Below, in pieces: positions 54,170 to 62,824 of a stretch of 64,000 nt of DNA. Position 1 is the first letter of the stretch. Each line of letters starts with the position of its first letter. Origin of the DNA: Eubacterium sp. AB3007 (GTDB lineage: Bacteria; Bacillota; Clostridia; Peptostreptococcales; Anaerovoracaceae). The notes beneath the pieces were generated by a model. That model was not told where the DNA came from. It saw only the letters and a program-made list of their open reading frames with translations, and searched no databases. A program made the position numbers and the translations under genes. Location of the stretch: contig NZ_JIAD01000001.1 in the NCBI RefSeq assembly GCF_000688015.1, forward strand, positions 1,488,001-1,552,000, written 5' to 3'.

Positions 54170-54931
54170 TCAGCCGTTCACCCGCGCATATGCCGAATGG
54201 TTGTGGATACTCTCGTAGCTCTCCACTTCAATGGTGAAATGATCCACATCCGGCAGCTGGCTGACCTGCAGCTTGGCCTCCCGGCAGACATCCTCCACAA
54301 ACCGTGGGTTGTCATAGGCGTGCTCCGTCACGTACTTCTCGTCCGGTCTTTTCAGCAGAGAGTAGACGGGCGAACTTGCGGAGTTCTCCGCTATGGTCAC
54401 CAGGTCTTCGATCCACAGGAACTTGTTGCTGCAGATATCAATAGAAACATCTGCCCTCTGATTGTGAGCAGAGTAGTCTGAGATCTCCTTGGAGCACGGG
54501 CACAGAGTGGTCACCGGCGTGATCACCTTCATGTCGAATGTGCACTCGTCCCCCACCAGAGAGGCTCGATACTCCACCTTCACGTTGACCAGCGACGGTA
54601 TGTTCGTCACCGGCGAATATTTCTCAATAAAATAATCAAATTTCAGAACCATGTAGCTGGTCTCCGCCTCCAGTCTGTCACGGATCTGTTCCAGAATCCT
54701 GCGCATATGCTTCAGGTCCATCTTCCGGTTCTTCTGGATTATGTCCACAAAGCGAGACATGTGGGTACCCTTCTGGGTGGCAGGCAGCCCTACGAACAGG
54801 CCGATGTTGGCGGCGGTGCTGTTCCACTCGCCGTGCTTGTTGCGAATCTGCATGGGGAACACAAAATCCTTGATCCCCACCTGGTCCAAGGATACATCCC
54901 TCTCGTCGATCTGACTCTGTACGTCTTTCAT
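54170..54931 (-). CDS. folE2: GTP cyclohydrolase, FolE2 (type IB)
   Basis: 253 residues. KGTHMSRFVDIIQ, EYRASLVGDECTF, TPVTTLCPCSKEISDYSAHNQRA (the CPCSK block with the metal Cys) and PRFVEDVCREAKLQ match the FolE2/YciA-type family that makes 7,8-dihydroneopterin triphosphate and tolerates metals other than zinc. The ATG overlaps the PTPS stop as TAATG. The 162-nt gap to folP contains two GCTTTGTGC words and no gene. Confidence 0.94.
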   Translation of the reverse strand: MKDVQSQIDERDVSLDQVGIKDFVFPMQIRNKHGEWNSTAANIGLFVGLPATQKGTHMSRFVDIIQKNRKMDLKHMRRILEQIRDRLEAETSYMVLKFDYFIEKYSPVTNIPSLVNVKVEYRASLVGDECTFDMKVITPVTTLCPCSKEISDYSAHNQRADVSIDICSNKFLWIEDLVTIAENSASSPVYSLLKRPDEKYVTEHAYDNPRFVEDVCREAKLQVSQLPDVDHFTIEVESYESIHNHSAYARVNG

Positions 54932-55293
54932 TATGCTTCCTCTCCGTTGTAAACGATGCCAGAAGTCTTGGTTTCCCAGACCTCGATCTCATAAAGCCGG
55001 ACATTCTCTCGTTTCACTAACGGTGCCAGCTTGTTCCAGATATAGACGGCGATATTCTCTGCAGTGGGTTGCTGGATAAAGTCGTTGATATAATGATGAT
55101 CGAACTCCACCAGCACCTGCTCTTTTACCAGATTCTTAAGTTCCACGAAATCATAAAGCATGTCCTCGTGGTCTCGTGTTCCCTCAAGTTTCACCACCAG
55201 CTTATAGGTATGGCCGTGAAGCCGCTCGCACTTCCCATGGTAGTTGATCAGGTTGTGCGCCGCGTCGAACTCAAATTCCTTGATCAGTATCAT
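54931..55293 (-). CDS. 6-pyruvoyltetrahydropterin synthase-like protein, probable PTPS-III
   Basis: 120 residues of the PTPS/QueD family. Zinc ligands are His13, His26 and His28 (FDAAHNL, LHGHTY). The active-site motif, CGRLHGH in QueD enzymes, here reads CERLHGH, so a Glu (residue 23) accompanies the Cys (22). Established work on PTPS-III (Pribat and colleagues) shows that a Glu with or without the Cys lets the enzyme make 6-hydroxymethyldihydropterin from dihydroneopterin triphosphate, bypassing FolB. The gene heads a folate cluster (then folE2, folP, folK) with no folB, which agrees. Queuosine synthesis is the alternative; no queC/E/F is nearby. Confidence 0.85.
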   Translation of the reverse strand: MILIKEFEFDAAHNLINYHGKCERLHGHTYKLVVKLEGTRDHEDMLYDFVELKNLVKEQVLVEFDHHYINDFIQQPTAENIAVYIWNKLAPLVKRENVRLYEIEVWETKTSGIVYNGEEA

Positions 55294-55359
55294 TGCCTAT
55301 CCTCCCACGACACGTCATAACTAACTGAATTCTATCATATCCTACATCAACAGGCAAGA

Positions 55360-55392
55360 GTGTGTCAAAAAGAACCGTCCCTTCTGACACAC
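55360..55392. repeat. 33-nt palindromic repeat overlapping the 3' end of the FGGY kinase
   Basis: Variant with arms GTGTGTCAAA / TCTGACACAC. Its minus strand encodes the last residues of the kinase and the TGA at 55365-55367, in the opposite orientation to the copy in folK. Confidence 0.88.
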
Positions 55393-56978
55393 TGCAGGGC
55401 ATGAAACAGGACTTTGTTGGAGGGGTAGAGGCTGCGGAATGCCTTGTAGTAAGGCTCGTAGGCCTCGTGCCTGGCCGGATCGGGCACATAGGTGGCTGCC
55501 ACCGGCACAAAACTCTTCACCGCATCCAGCGTTGGAATCAGCCCCAACCCCACCGACGCCACTGCCGCAGCTCCCACAGAACCCACATTTTGCGGGCGTT
55601 CCACCGTTTCCACACGACGCCCCAGGATGTCCGCCAACATCTGGCAGGCGACCGGAGACAGGGCGCCACCTCCCACGAAACGCACCGGATCGGAGGTCTT
55701 CACCTTCCGTTCCTGACATTCCAGCATCCAGCGCAGGTGATAGAAAACTCCTTCCAGCACAGCGCGTATCATCTCTGTTTTTCCGGTCTCCAACCTAATT
55801 CCCAGGAACATCCCCGTTGCCCCCGCATCCTCGAAGGGGCAGCGATTCCCGTGGAGCCATGGCGCAAAGAGCACGCCGCCAGACCCTGGCGGAACCTCCC
55901 GGATGGTTTCCATCATGTAGTCATACAGACTGACGCTCTGCGCTTCGTAGCCTTCCGAAACGTCCTTTTTCTTGAGATAGATCCCGATCTCGTCAAGTGC
56001 CAGATGATCCCTCACCCACTCCAGACACTTCCCCGCCGTCTCCATCTCGGCGAAGTAGTTGTACCTTCCTTCCTGTGCTCCCGTGATGGCGGCGATCATC
56101 GACTTCACGTCCACCATGCGGTGATCCATCACTGTGATCACCCAACCCGAAGTCCCGGAATAGATGTGCGTATCGCCCACCTCCACACTTCCTGCTCCCA
56201 CGCCGATGAGGCTGCTGTCACCGCCCCCTCCAAACACAGGAGTTCCGGGGGCCAGCCCTAGCTCCGCTGCTGCCTGCTTCGTCAGAGCCCCCGCCACATC
56301 GGTCGCGTCGATGATCTCCGGTAGATGCTCCCTGTCGACACCGAACATGGAACAAAGCCTGGCGCTCCACTCACCGTGCTCCGGTCGGTTGTCGTACAGC
56401 AGTGTCCCAAAGGCACTGTCCCGGGTCATGGTAAAGTTTCCTGTGCAGCGACTGATCAGGTAATCCTTCACGTCCAGCCACTTGTAGACCTTCCGAAAGA
56501 GTTCCGGCTCGTGCGCTTCCACCCACTTGTATTTCCACACGGGATCTTTCACACTGCTGGATACGGCTCCGGTGATCCAGAGGCTGGGGAGCAGCTTACG
56601 GACGTTGGCCCCGGCGATCTGCACACCGTGAGCAATGCCTGCAGTCAGTTCCTGGCCGGAGCGTTGGTCCATATAGCTCATGGGACGCCGCACCGGATTC
56701 CCTTCCCGGTCTACCAGTACCAGCCCCTGCATCTGGGAGCAGAACGACAGGCCCCTGATCACAGCACACTCCACACCGCTCTTTCGGAGTACCTCCTTCG
56801 TACTCTCACACATACCGCGCCACCAGTCTTCGGCATCCTGCTCCGCACCGCCATTCTCCAGCACATACAAAGGATACCCCTGACTTGCGTCCGCCACCAG
56901 GGAGATACAGTCATCCACATCGAACAGGCACGTCTTGACCCCCGTCGTCCCTATATCATATGCCAATATGTAAGCCAT
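55365..56978 (-). CDS. FGGY-family carbohydrate kinase
   Basis: 537 residues. N-terminal phosphate motif LAYDIGTTGVKTCLFD, middle GTPVFGGGGDSSLIGVGAG, IYSGTSGWVI, and C-terminal RFVGGGALSPVACQMLADIL, the xylulokinase/glycerokinase-type layout. Substrate not determinable. ATG 56978 has GGGAGG 6 nt upstream and follows the TetR stop by one base. The C-terminal VRRDGSF and stop come from the palindrome at 55360. It is the third gene of an operon with the aminotransferase and TetR genes, an unusual pairing. Confidence 0.9.
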   Translation of the reverse strand: MAYILAYDIGTTGVKTCLFDVDDCISLVADASQGYPLYVLENGGAEQDAEDWWRGMCESTKEVLRKSGVECAVIRGLSFCSQMQGLVLVDREGNPVRRPMSYMDQRSGQELTAGIAHGVQIAGANVRKLLPSLWITGAVSSSVKDPVWKYKWVEAHEPELFRKVYKWLDVKDYLISRCTGNFTMTRDSAFGTLLYDNRPEHGEWSARLCSMFGVDREHLPEIIDATDVAGALTKQAAAELGLAPGTPVFGGGGDSSLIGVGAGSVEVGDTHIYSGTSGWVITVMDHRMVDVKSMIAAITGAQEGRYNYFAEMETAGKCLEWVRDHLALDEIGIYLKKKDVSEGYEAQSVSLYDYMMETIREVPPGSGGVLFAPWLHGNRCPFEDAGATGMFLGIRLETGKTEMIRAVLEGVFYHLRWMLECQERKVKTSDPVRFVGGGALSPVACQMLADILGRRVETVERPQNVGSVGAAAVASVGLGLIPTLDAVKSFVPVAATYVPDPARHEAYEPYYKAFRSLYPSNKVLFHALQCVRRDGSF

Positions 56979-56979
56979 C

Positions 56980-57666
56980 TTACGCCTCCCGCTTGCAATC
57001 TGCCGGCGCGTCTGCCGGTGTTTCCTCCCGATGTCTGATGTCTCCGCTCTCCAGGGTGAACGCCGATTCCATGAACCGGAGCATCCCTTCTGTGAGCCAG
57101 TCCTCTTCCAGAGCATGCTCGCCCCCGTAGACCTGTGCCCGCTCTTCGAAATACGGGCTGGCATAGGAGAATTGGAGCATCTTCAGGAGGTCGTCAAAGC
57201 ACATGGCCAAAAGCGCCGGATCCAGATCCCTCCGCATGTCGCCCCTCTGCTGTGCGTCCCGGATCGCATCCGTATAGATCCGGGCAGGATACCCCTCTAT
57301 GTCATGGATCAGCTCCCGAGGGAGACTCTGGTTACGGGCCATCTCCAGATAGAGTCGGAAATACGGCCGCTTTTCCTCCGCCAGACGCCGGCTTTTGGTG
57401 ATCAGCGCCTTCGCCTGCAGAAGAGGCTTTGTGCGCTCCCTCGTGATCTCCTCCAGGAACTGCCGCATCTCCTCCACCACGCAGTACACGCAGGCCCGGA
57501 AGAAATCGTCCTTATCCTTATAATACTTGTAGAGAACACCCACACTGATACCAGCCCGATGGGCAATATCGTTCATGGTGGTCTTCTCCAGTCCCTTCTC
57601 CGAAAAAGCCTGCACCCCGGCGTCCAGAATCTCTCTTTGTTTTTCTTCCGTCAACTTCTTCTGCAT
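56980..57666 (-). CDS. TetR/AcrR family regulator
   Basis: 228 residues. N-terminal helix-turn-helix MNDIAHRAGISVGVLYKYYKDKDDFFRACV region (AGISVGVLYKYYKDKDDFF) with a helical ligand-binding C-terminal domain. GGGAG lies 7 nt before ATG 57666. It sits between the aminotransferase and the sugar kinase, so it likely regulates this operon through the palindrome at 59181-59198. Confidence 0.9.
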   Translation of the reverse strand: MQKKLTEEKQREILDAGVQAFSEKGLEKTTMNDIAHRAGISVGVLYKYYKDKDDFFRACVYCVVEEMRQFLEEITRERTKPLLQAKALITKSRRLAEEKRPYFRLYLEMARNQSLPRELIHDIEGYPARIYTDAIRDAQQRGDMRRDLDPALLAMCFDDLLKMLQFSYASPYFEERAQVYGGEHALEEDWLTEGMLRFMESAFTLESGDIRHREETPADAPADCKREA

Positions 57667-57676
57667 GGCATGCTCC

Positions 57677-59158
57677 CTAGTCGATCCTCTCGCAACAAGC
57701 GAGCACCCGCTCAAAGCGCCGGAGCACGTCATCGATCATCTCTTCGTCGTAGGCCGCGCTGGTGTAGAGTCTGGAACCCGCTAACGTAATGATTCCTTCT
57801 GCCATGTACGCCGCTCCCATGTATTCCATCTCTTTCTGCCGAATGCCGGTCTCCTTCAGGAGCTTTGGCAGTTCCCACGGACGCTTCCAATTGATGGCAT
57901 AATGCATGGTGCCCACGCTGTCCAGATGGCACACAGATCCCTGGTTGAACGCGACAAAAGGCAAGTCGTACTTCTGGATCAGTGCCTGGAGACCCCTGGT
58001 CAGACGGTCACCCATTCTCCCAGCCTTCTCGCAGGCGTTCCTCTTCTCGATCTCGCAGATAGCCGTGTATCCAGCCACACAGGATAGGGGTGTCGCCGCC
58101 ATGGTACCCCCGCAGAGCGCCTTGGGTATCTTCTTCCCCTGTGAATCCAGCCCCGCGCCCAGGTGCGCCATGACATCCGCATGACCGCCAACACCACCTG
58201 CTCCCGGGTACCCTCCCGCAATGATCTTTCCGAATATGGTCAGATCCGGGTCGATGCCAAAATAACTCTGGGCTCCACCGGTGCCGATACGGAACCCTGA
58301 CACCACCTCATCACAGACCAGGAGAGCGCCATACTTGTGGGCCAGTTTCTCACAACCCTGCACAAAGACTTTGCTCACGGGTCTGGTGCCACTCTCCGGG
58401 CCGATTGGTTCGATAAACACTGCCGCCGTGCCACCGTGACGTTTGTTCCGCCTGAGTTTCTGTTCCAGGTCATCCAGATCACCGGGGAAGAACTCATCGG
58501 TGTGCCGGAACACAAAGCCTGGGATCCCCTTGCTCATGATGCCCTTGGTGCCGGGGATCCGGATTCCGTAGGCAAGCTGGTCCGACCAGCCATGGTAGGC
58601 TCCACCCATCTTCAGCACGTTCTTGTGACCGGTTGCCAGCCTTGCGATACGAAGGGCAGTCATGCAGGCTTCTGTGCCGCTCCCCAGCATGCGAAACTTC
58701 TCCACGCTGGGCACCAGTTCCCGGATCTTGGCCGCCAACTTGTACTCATATTCATGAAACAGTCCCGTAGAGGGGCCACAGGTATCCAGCAGTTCCTTCA
58801 CCGCCTGGCGTACCACCGGGTCATTGCTGCCCAGTATGGTGGGACCGCCGGCCTGCAGAAGGTCGTAGTACCAGTTCCCATCGAGGTCATAGAGCTTCGC
58901 CCCCTCCGCCTTGGTGATCACGATGGGGAAGGGGTAGTTGAATGCCAGGTTGTGCTGCACGCCCCCGGGGATGACCTCCCGGGCTTCCTCGATCATCGCC
59001 TTCGAACGAGGGCACTTCTTCTCAAAGTACTCTTCCTCATATTCCTTCAGTTTCTCTCGATTTATGGAGAAGATCGGCTGTCTGATCAACGCATCCAGTT
59101 CTGCTGTGACCCGATCCGCATCCACATATTTATCTATTGCAAATCCATCGTATGCCAT
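57677..59158 (-). CDS. Class III aminotransferase, glutamate-1-semialdehyde aminomutase-like
   Basis: 493 residues, fold type I PLP enzyme. ARMLGSGTEACMTALRIAR-type block (FRMLGSGTEACMTALRIAR), LLVCDEVVSGFRIG with the PLP Asp, and IFGKIIAGGYPGAGG with the Schiff-base Lys are seen. An N-terminal extension of about 45 residues makes it longer than HemL. No other heme genes are close and it is coupled to a sugar kinase and TetR regulator, so a role other than tetrapyrrole synthesis is inferred. AGGAGG precedes the ATG. Confidence 0.85.
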   Translation of the reverse strand: MAYDGFAIDKYVDADRVTAELDALIRQPIFSINREKLKEYEEEYFEKKCPRSKAMIEEAREVIPGGVQHNLAFNYPFPIVITKAEGAKLYDLDGNWYYDLLQAGGPTILGSNDPVVRQAVKELLDTCGPSTGLFHEYEYKLAAKIRELVPSVEKFRMLGSGTEACMTALRIARLATGHKNVLKMGGAYHGWSDQLAYGIRIPGTKGIMSKGIPGFVFRHTDEFFPGDLDDLEQKLRRNKRHGGTAAVFIEPIGPESGTRPVSKVFVQGCEKLAHKYGALLVCDEVVSGFRIGTGGAQSYFGIDPDLTIFGKIIAGGYPGAGGVGGHADVMAHLGAGLDSQGKKIPKALCGGTMAATPLSCVAGYTAICEIEKRNACEKAGRMGDRLTRGLQALIQKYDLPFVAFNQGSVCHLDSVGTMHYAINWKRPWELPKLLKETGIRQKEMEYMGAAYMAEGIITLAGSRLYTSAAYDEEMIDDVLRRFERVLACCERID

Positions 59159-59180
59159 GAGGTGCCTCCTAACTCATTCT

Positions 59181-59236
59181 TGTGAACGTTCATTCACACT
59201 TTACTCCACTATAGCACAGGCAGAGGGTATCGTCAA
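59181..59236 (-). promoter_or_regulatory. Promoter and TetR-type operator of the aminotransferase operon
   Basis: Minus strand TTGACG (plus 59231-59236), 17-bp spacer, TATAGT (plus 59208-59213). Immediately downstream TGTGAACGTTCATTCACA (59181-59198) contains the perfect 10-bp palindrome TGAACGTTCA and a longer imperfect dyad. Its place at +10 to +27 suits repression. Confidence 0.75.
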
Positions 59237-59257
59237 GACAGTCGGTCACAGGCCCAC

Positions 59258-59307
59258 CAAAAAAGCAGATGCCCCAAAAGACGGCATTCTCCAGTCTTTT
59301 GGGACAT
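59258..59307 (-). terminator. Terminator of the 204-residue cytosolic protein gene
   Basis: ATGTCCCAAAAGAC pairs with GTCTTTTGGGGCAT (minus strand), loop about 12 nt, followed after CTGC by six T. Confidence 0.85.
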
Positions 59308-59340
59308 CCCTTGAATCATGTTTTCGGTCACACGCCAGCC

Positions 59341-59955
59341 CTATCCGCGAAGCTCATCGAACTTACGCTGAAGATTGGTCCGATTCTCGTCCGTACGATC
59401 CTCGTACCGCTCGCCGCGGCGCGCTCTCGCCAGCTTGATGGCCTCTCTCTTCAGCTTGCGCTCGATCTTGCGTCCGTACTCCACTTCTGTCTTGGCATAA
59501 GCGGCATCAAAGCGCACTACACCTGTGTCGTACTTGCTGAGGACCGCGTTGATGGCTGCAGGATCCTCCTCCTGCAGGATGGTGATCAGGAATACACCGT
59601 TAAGCCTCACGAAAGCCAGGATCTGTTCCAGCATGGAGTATTCCCCATGCACATCGGAACTGTCAATGGTGCCCCGGCGCGGTGTGATGAACCCCTCGCT
59701 CCCCATGAGGATCGGCCCCAACGGGCCGGACAGGGCTCCCATCAGATCCTCCATCATACCGGCCAACGTGGATTCTGTGGGATTCCCCACTCCGGCGTTG
59801 TACCGCTCAAGGACCTTCATGCTCCCATGTCCCTTCTCCATCACGATCTGCTGAGAAATGAGGTATTGCTCAGTATGCGGATTATCGGTCAGCGAACCGT
59901 AGACGGCCATAGCATCGTCAACTGTTCTGAATCTCGTCATAATCAAAGTTTCCAT
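59341..59955 (-). CDS. Conserved protein, DUF1269-like
   Basis: 204 residues. The N-terminal domain (LIMTRFRTVDDAMAVYGSL, GPLGPILMGSEGFITPRRGT) resembles DUF1269-type proteins; the C terminus is a basic helix (KREAIKLARARRGERY) predicted to form a coiled segment. No signal peptide. AAAGGAG is 9 nt before ATG 59955. Family assignment is tentative and the function unknown. Confidence 0.65.
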   Translation of the reverse strand: METLIMTRFRTVDDAMAVYGSLTDNPHTEQYLISQQIVMEKGHGSMKVLERYNAGVGNPTESTLAGMMEDLMGALSGPLGPILMGSEGFITPRRGTIDSSDVHGEYSMLEQILAFVRLNGVFLITILQEEDPAAINAVLSKYDTGVVRFDAAYAKTEVEYGRKIERKLKREAIKLARARRGERYEDRTDENRTNLQRKFDELRG

Positions 59956-60034
59956 ACTATCAACTCCTTTTAGATAATTATACATCAGCGCAGGGCGGGT
60001 TGCCAACCAAAAATACACTTTTCGACCAATACCT

Positions 60035-60661
60035 TTACTCGTTCATCTTCTCTCCTACTGTCAGCAGCCCTCCCAGCATCTTATCCAACTGGTCTGTGGT
60101 CACCCCGAACTTATTGTTCTTTACCGTAAGTTCGATGGTGGCCTTCTTGAATTTCTTCTCTTCCTTCAGCTGATCCGTCATCTCATTCAGAATCTCGTCC
60201 ATTTTCTCCGGCGAAAGTTCACCGTCCGCATTTCCATCCTCTACGATGGCATCCACCATGGCCGTATAGAACTCCTCCACAGCGGAAGCGGTGTCCAGAT
60301 TGGTAACCTCTACAGAAACTTTTGCCTGTTCTCCTTCTTCCTTCACATCCTTGATGGTGTACTCCATGTTCTCCAGCGCCCGGCTCATCAGGCCCATAAA
60401 AAGCATGTTCCCTTCGTCCTCACCTGCCTTCTTCAGCTGGTCTGTGTCCAGGTCCGGCATATATTTCTGCGCAGTCTTGAAATCACTCTTCTTCAGAGCA
60501 TCAAAAGCTGCCGTGACAACGGCTTTTGGGTCTGCCGCCGCGGGGGCTTTCTCCTCCTCCTGCTTGTCGGCTTTGTGCCCACCACAGCCGGCCAGTGCCA
60601 GCGTCAGCATTACCACGCACAAAGCAGTGATCGCCGCACAAAGTCTTCTATTCCTATTCAT
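60035..60661 (-). CDS. Small lipoprotein
   Basis: 208 residues with a lipoprotein signal peptide (ITALCVVMLTLALAGC, lipid-modified Cys26), an acidic linker (KADKQEEEKAPAAADPKA) and a domain beginning VVTAAFDALKKSDFKTAQKYM, the pattern of DUF4878/NTF2-like lipoproteins. AAAGGAG precedes ATG 60661. It overlaps the upstream membrane protein gene by 8 nt and so is co-translated. Confidence 0.82.
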   Translation of the reverse strand: MNRNRRLCAAITALCVVMLTLALAGCGGHKADKQEEEKAPAAADPKAVVTAAFDALKKSDFKTAQKYMPDLDTDQLKKAGEDEGNMLFMGLMSRALENMEYTIKDVKEEGEQAKVSVEVTNLDTASAVEEFYTAMVDAIVEDGNADGELSPEKMDEILNEMTDQLKEEKKFKKATIELTVKNNKFGVTTDQLDKMLGGLLTVGEKMNE

Positions 60662-61400
60662 ATTGGGTGTCTCCTTTCCCGATTGCGAGTTTCTGTTTGA
60701 TGTGACAGGTGCCGTCCTGGCAGCGAGCACACTGCAGGATCCTGTTGGAACCGAACCAAAATCGCTCCGCATGTTTGGCGTAGACGATCTCCCATCGGAT
60801 CAGTACCACCAGAGAAGTGAAGAACAGCGACCAACTGAAGAAATTTCGAATGAACAGCATAGGGGTGAACATCATGAAATGTCCCCAGTCGTAGATCCGG
60901 CAGTTGACGCAACACTTGTTCTTCATGATCACCGTCTGGAAGGGACAGAAGAACAGGATGCATATGTAGTCGCACAGGAAGTAGAAAGTGGATAACAGCA
61001 GCAGTTCCAGCTCCCCGATGATGCCAAACAGATACAGGACGCCCCAGATTGCGTTGAAGAACAGCCACACCAGAAGCACCTTCCACGCCTTCTGATTCTG
61101 ATCCTGCACAAAGCGTAGCAGTTCCAGCTCCGAGTAGCCTTCTACCGGTATGTAGGTGTCCTGTTTCATCTTCAACAAAGCCATGGATCGCAGTTTTCCA
61201 GGGAAGAGGTGCATCAGCATGATCCCCATAAAGATCAGCCAGAGCACATGGATGGGAGTCACTCCATAGCGAATGTTCTGGTGCATCATGGAAAGCAGCC
61301 AATGCCTACGCAGCAGGTACAGCGCCAGCACTGCGGCCACGATGCCCACCCGTAAGACGAGCTTGGCTATATACCATTTCAGTTTCGGTGTCAAGAACAT
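60654..61400 (-). CDS. Polytopic membrane protein with CxxC pairs
   Basis: 248 residues with about four to five spans (LRVGIVAAVLALYLL, VLWLIFMGIMLMHL, LLVWLFFNAIWGVLYLFGII, SLFFTSLVVLI). Two cysteine groups stand out: KNKCCVNCRIYDWGH and LQCARCQDGTCHIK, a possible metal or redox site. ATG 61400 follows GGAGGTGAG by 4-8 nt; longer in-frame starts would run into the palindromic repeat array. I do not recognise the family with confidence. Coupled to the lipoprotein gene. Confidence 0.75.
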   Translation of the reverse strand: MFLTPKLKWYIAKLVLRVGIVAAVLALYLLRRHWLLSMMHQNIRYGVTPIHVLWLIFMGIMLMHLFPGKLRSMALLKMKQDTYIPVEGYSELELLRFVQDQNQKAWKVLLVWLFFNAIWGVLYLFGIIGELELLLLSTFYFLCDYICILFFCPFQTVIMKNKCCVNCRIYDWGHFMMFTPMLFIRNFFSWSLFFTSLVVLIRWEIVYAKHAERFWFGSNRILQCARCQDGTCHIKQKLAIGKGDTQYE

Positions 61401-61420
61401 ACATCTCACCTCCACCATGG

Positions 61421-61522
61421 GTGTGTCAAAGGGGACGGTTCTTTTTGACACACTTTCCCTGTGAAGTGTGTCAAAAAGAACCGTCCCCATTGACACACCC
61501 CTTTGACACACCTTGACACACT
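61421..61522. repeat. Cluster of 33-nt palindromic repeats
   Basis: Units at 61421-61453 and 61466-61498 are inverted relative to each other, followed by two partial arms (CCTTTGACACACC, CTTGACACAC). The cluster fills the gap between the membrane protein start and the ddl stop codon. Confidence 0.9.
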
Positions 61523-62696
61523 ATTTCTTGCTTCCTTTGGCGCCCAGCGCGCCCTTATCCAACAGGTTGGAATCAAAACTGAAGGTGGTCGCTTCCTCTT
61601 CCCGGACGCGCTTCATTGCCAACGCAACCATGCGATCCAATAGTTCCGGATATTCAATCCCCAGGGGTTCCCACAGATAGAAGGCCAGGGACCCCGGAAT
61701 GGTGTTGATCTCGTTGAAATACAGTTTGCCGGTCTCCTCGTCGATCATGAAATCGATGCGGGCAACACCATTGCAGCCCAGTGCCTGAAATCCTCGGACA
61801 GCCAGTTGTCGGATTTCCTCTCTCTGCTCCGGTGTCAGTTCTGCAGGAATCTTTCGGGAAACACCGGCCATGCCCTTGGAACCGCCGCTTTTGGATCCAC
61901 CGGACTGGTACTTGTCCTTGTAGCTGAGGATCTCGTCGGTGTGCAGAGGTTCCTCGCACTCAGAGGCAATGGCGTTTCCATCATCCCCCAGTACCGCGCA
62001 GTTGATCTCCCTCAGCTGCATGATGGCATGCTCGATCAGGATGATATGGGCGTAGGTGAAGGCGTCGTCGATGGCTTCGATCAGCTGCGCCCGGTCCCGG
62101 GCTACGCTGATGCCAACGCTGGAACCCAGATCCACCGGCTTGACGATCACCGGGTAACCCAGACGCGCCTCCGTCTTCTCTACGATGGAGTCGATGTCCG
62201 CGTAGTCCGCCGTGTTGAAACAGATCCCATCCAGCACTGGTACGCCTGCTTCTCGCAGAACTACCTTGGAGGCGTATTTGTCCATACCAAGGGCAGATGC
62301 TCCTACGTCACAACCCACAAATGGAACGCCAAGCATACGCAGATACCCGGCCAGCGTTCCGTCCTCCACCTTCTTGCCGTGGACCACCGGAAGCACCAGA
62401 TCGATGCGTGTCCCTTTGGTTTTGCGCTTCACAGGGTAGGGCAGCAGATATACCTCACCTGCCTCCCGGAAGAAGAACACCCGCTGGGACCGTTTCAACA
62501 GCCCCGGGATATCTCGATAAGCCTCGATGTTGCCTACATCCGGTCCTGCAAACATCTCACTGTCCTTGGTGATGTATACCGGCACCACGTTGTATTTCTC
62601 TTTGTCTAGATGCATGATGGCCTGGATGCCAGAGATCACGGAAACCTCGTGTTCCACCGATCCGCCGCCAAACATGACTGCGATGTTCCATTTCAT
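61521..62696 (-). CDS. ddl: D-alanine--D-alanine ligase
   Basis: 391 residues, ATP-grasp. MFGGGSVEHEVSVISG at the N terminus, DLGSSVGISVARD in the middle and YFNEINTIPGSLAFYLWEP at the end are the Ddl signatures. The loop before the last domain has a Ser/Gly-rich insert (YQSGGSKSGGSKGM). It joins two D-alanines made by Alr and supplies the MurF-type ligase encoded upstream. Whether it makes D-Ala-D-Ala or D-Ala-D-Ser/Lac is not certain from sequence. Confidence 0.93.
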   Translation of the reverse strand: MKWNIAVMFGGGSVEHEVSVISGIQAIMHLDKEKYNVVPVYITKDSEMFAGPDVGNIEAYRDIPGLLKRSQRVFFFREAGEVYLLPYPVKRKTKGTRIDLVLPVVHGKKVEDGTLAGYLRMLGVPFVGCDVGASALGMDKYASKVVLREAGVPVLDGICFNTADYADIDSIVEKTEARLGYPVIVKPVDLGSSVGISVARDRAQLIEAIDDAFTYAHIILIEHAIMQLREINCAVLGDDGNAIASECEEPLHTDEILSYKDKYQSGGSKSGGSKGMAGVSRKIPAELTPEQREEIRQLAVRGFQALGCNGVARIDFMIDEETGKLYFNEINTIPGSLAFYLWEPLGIEYPELLDRMVALAMKRVREEEATTFSFDSNLLDKGALGAKGSKK

Positions 62697-62824
62697 TCAG
62701 TAGTCTCCTCTCGCCGGTCTCTCGCCGTAGGTTGCTGCCAAGACCCCTTCGCCTTCGGCTCGCGTTCTTGGGCAACCCTGACGTTGGACCTACCATCCAT
62801 TTGCTTCGCAAATGGGGTTAGGTC
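62697..62824 (-). other. Structured 128-nt spacer between the murF-like gene and ddl
   Basis: On the minus strand CCATTTGC/GCAAATGG forms a hairpin with a 3-nt loop inside GACCTA...TAGGTC, and a second dyad pairs GGTTGCCCAAGA with TCTTGGCAGCAACC around CGAGCCGAAGGCG. There is no T-run. It could be a leader element, an RNA processing site or a repeat family. Confidence 0.5.
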
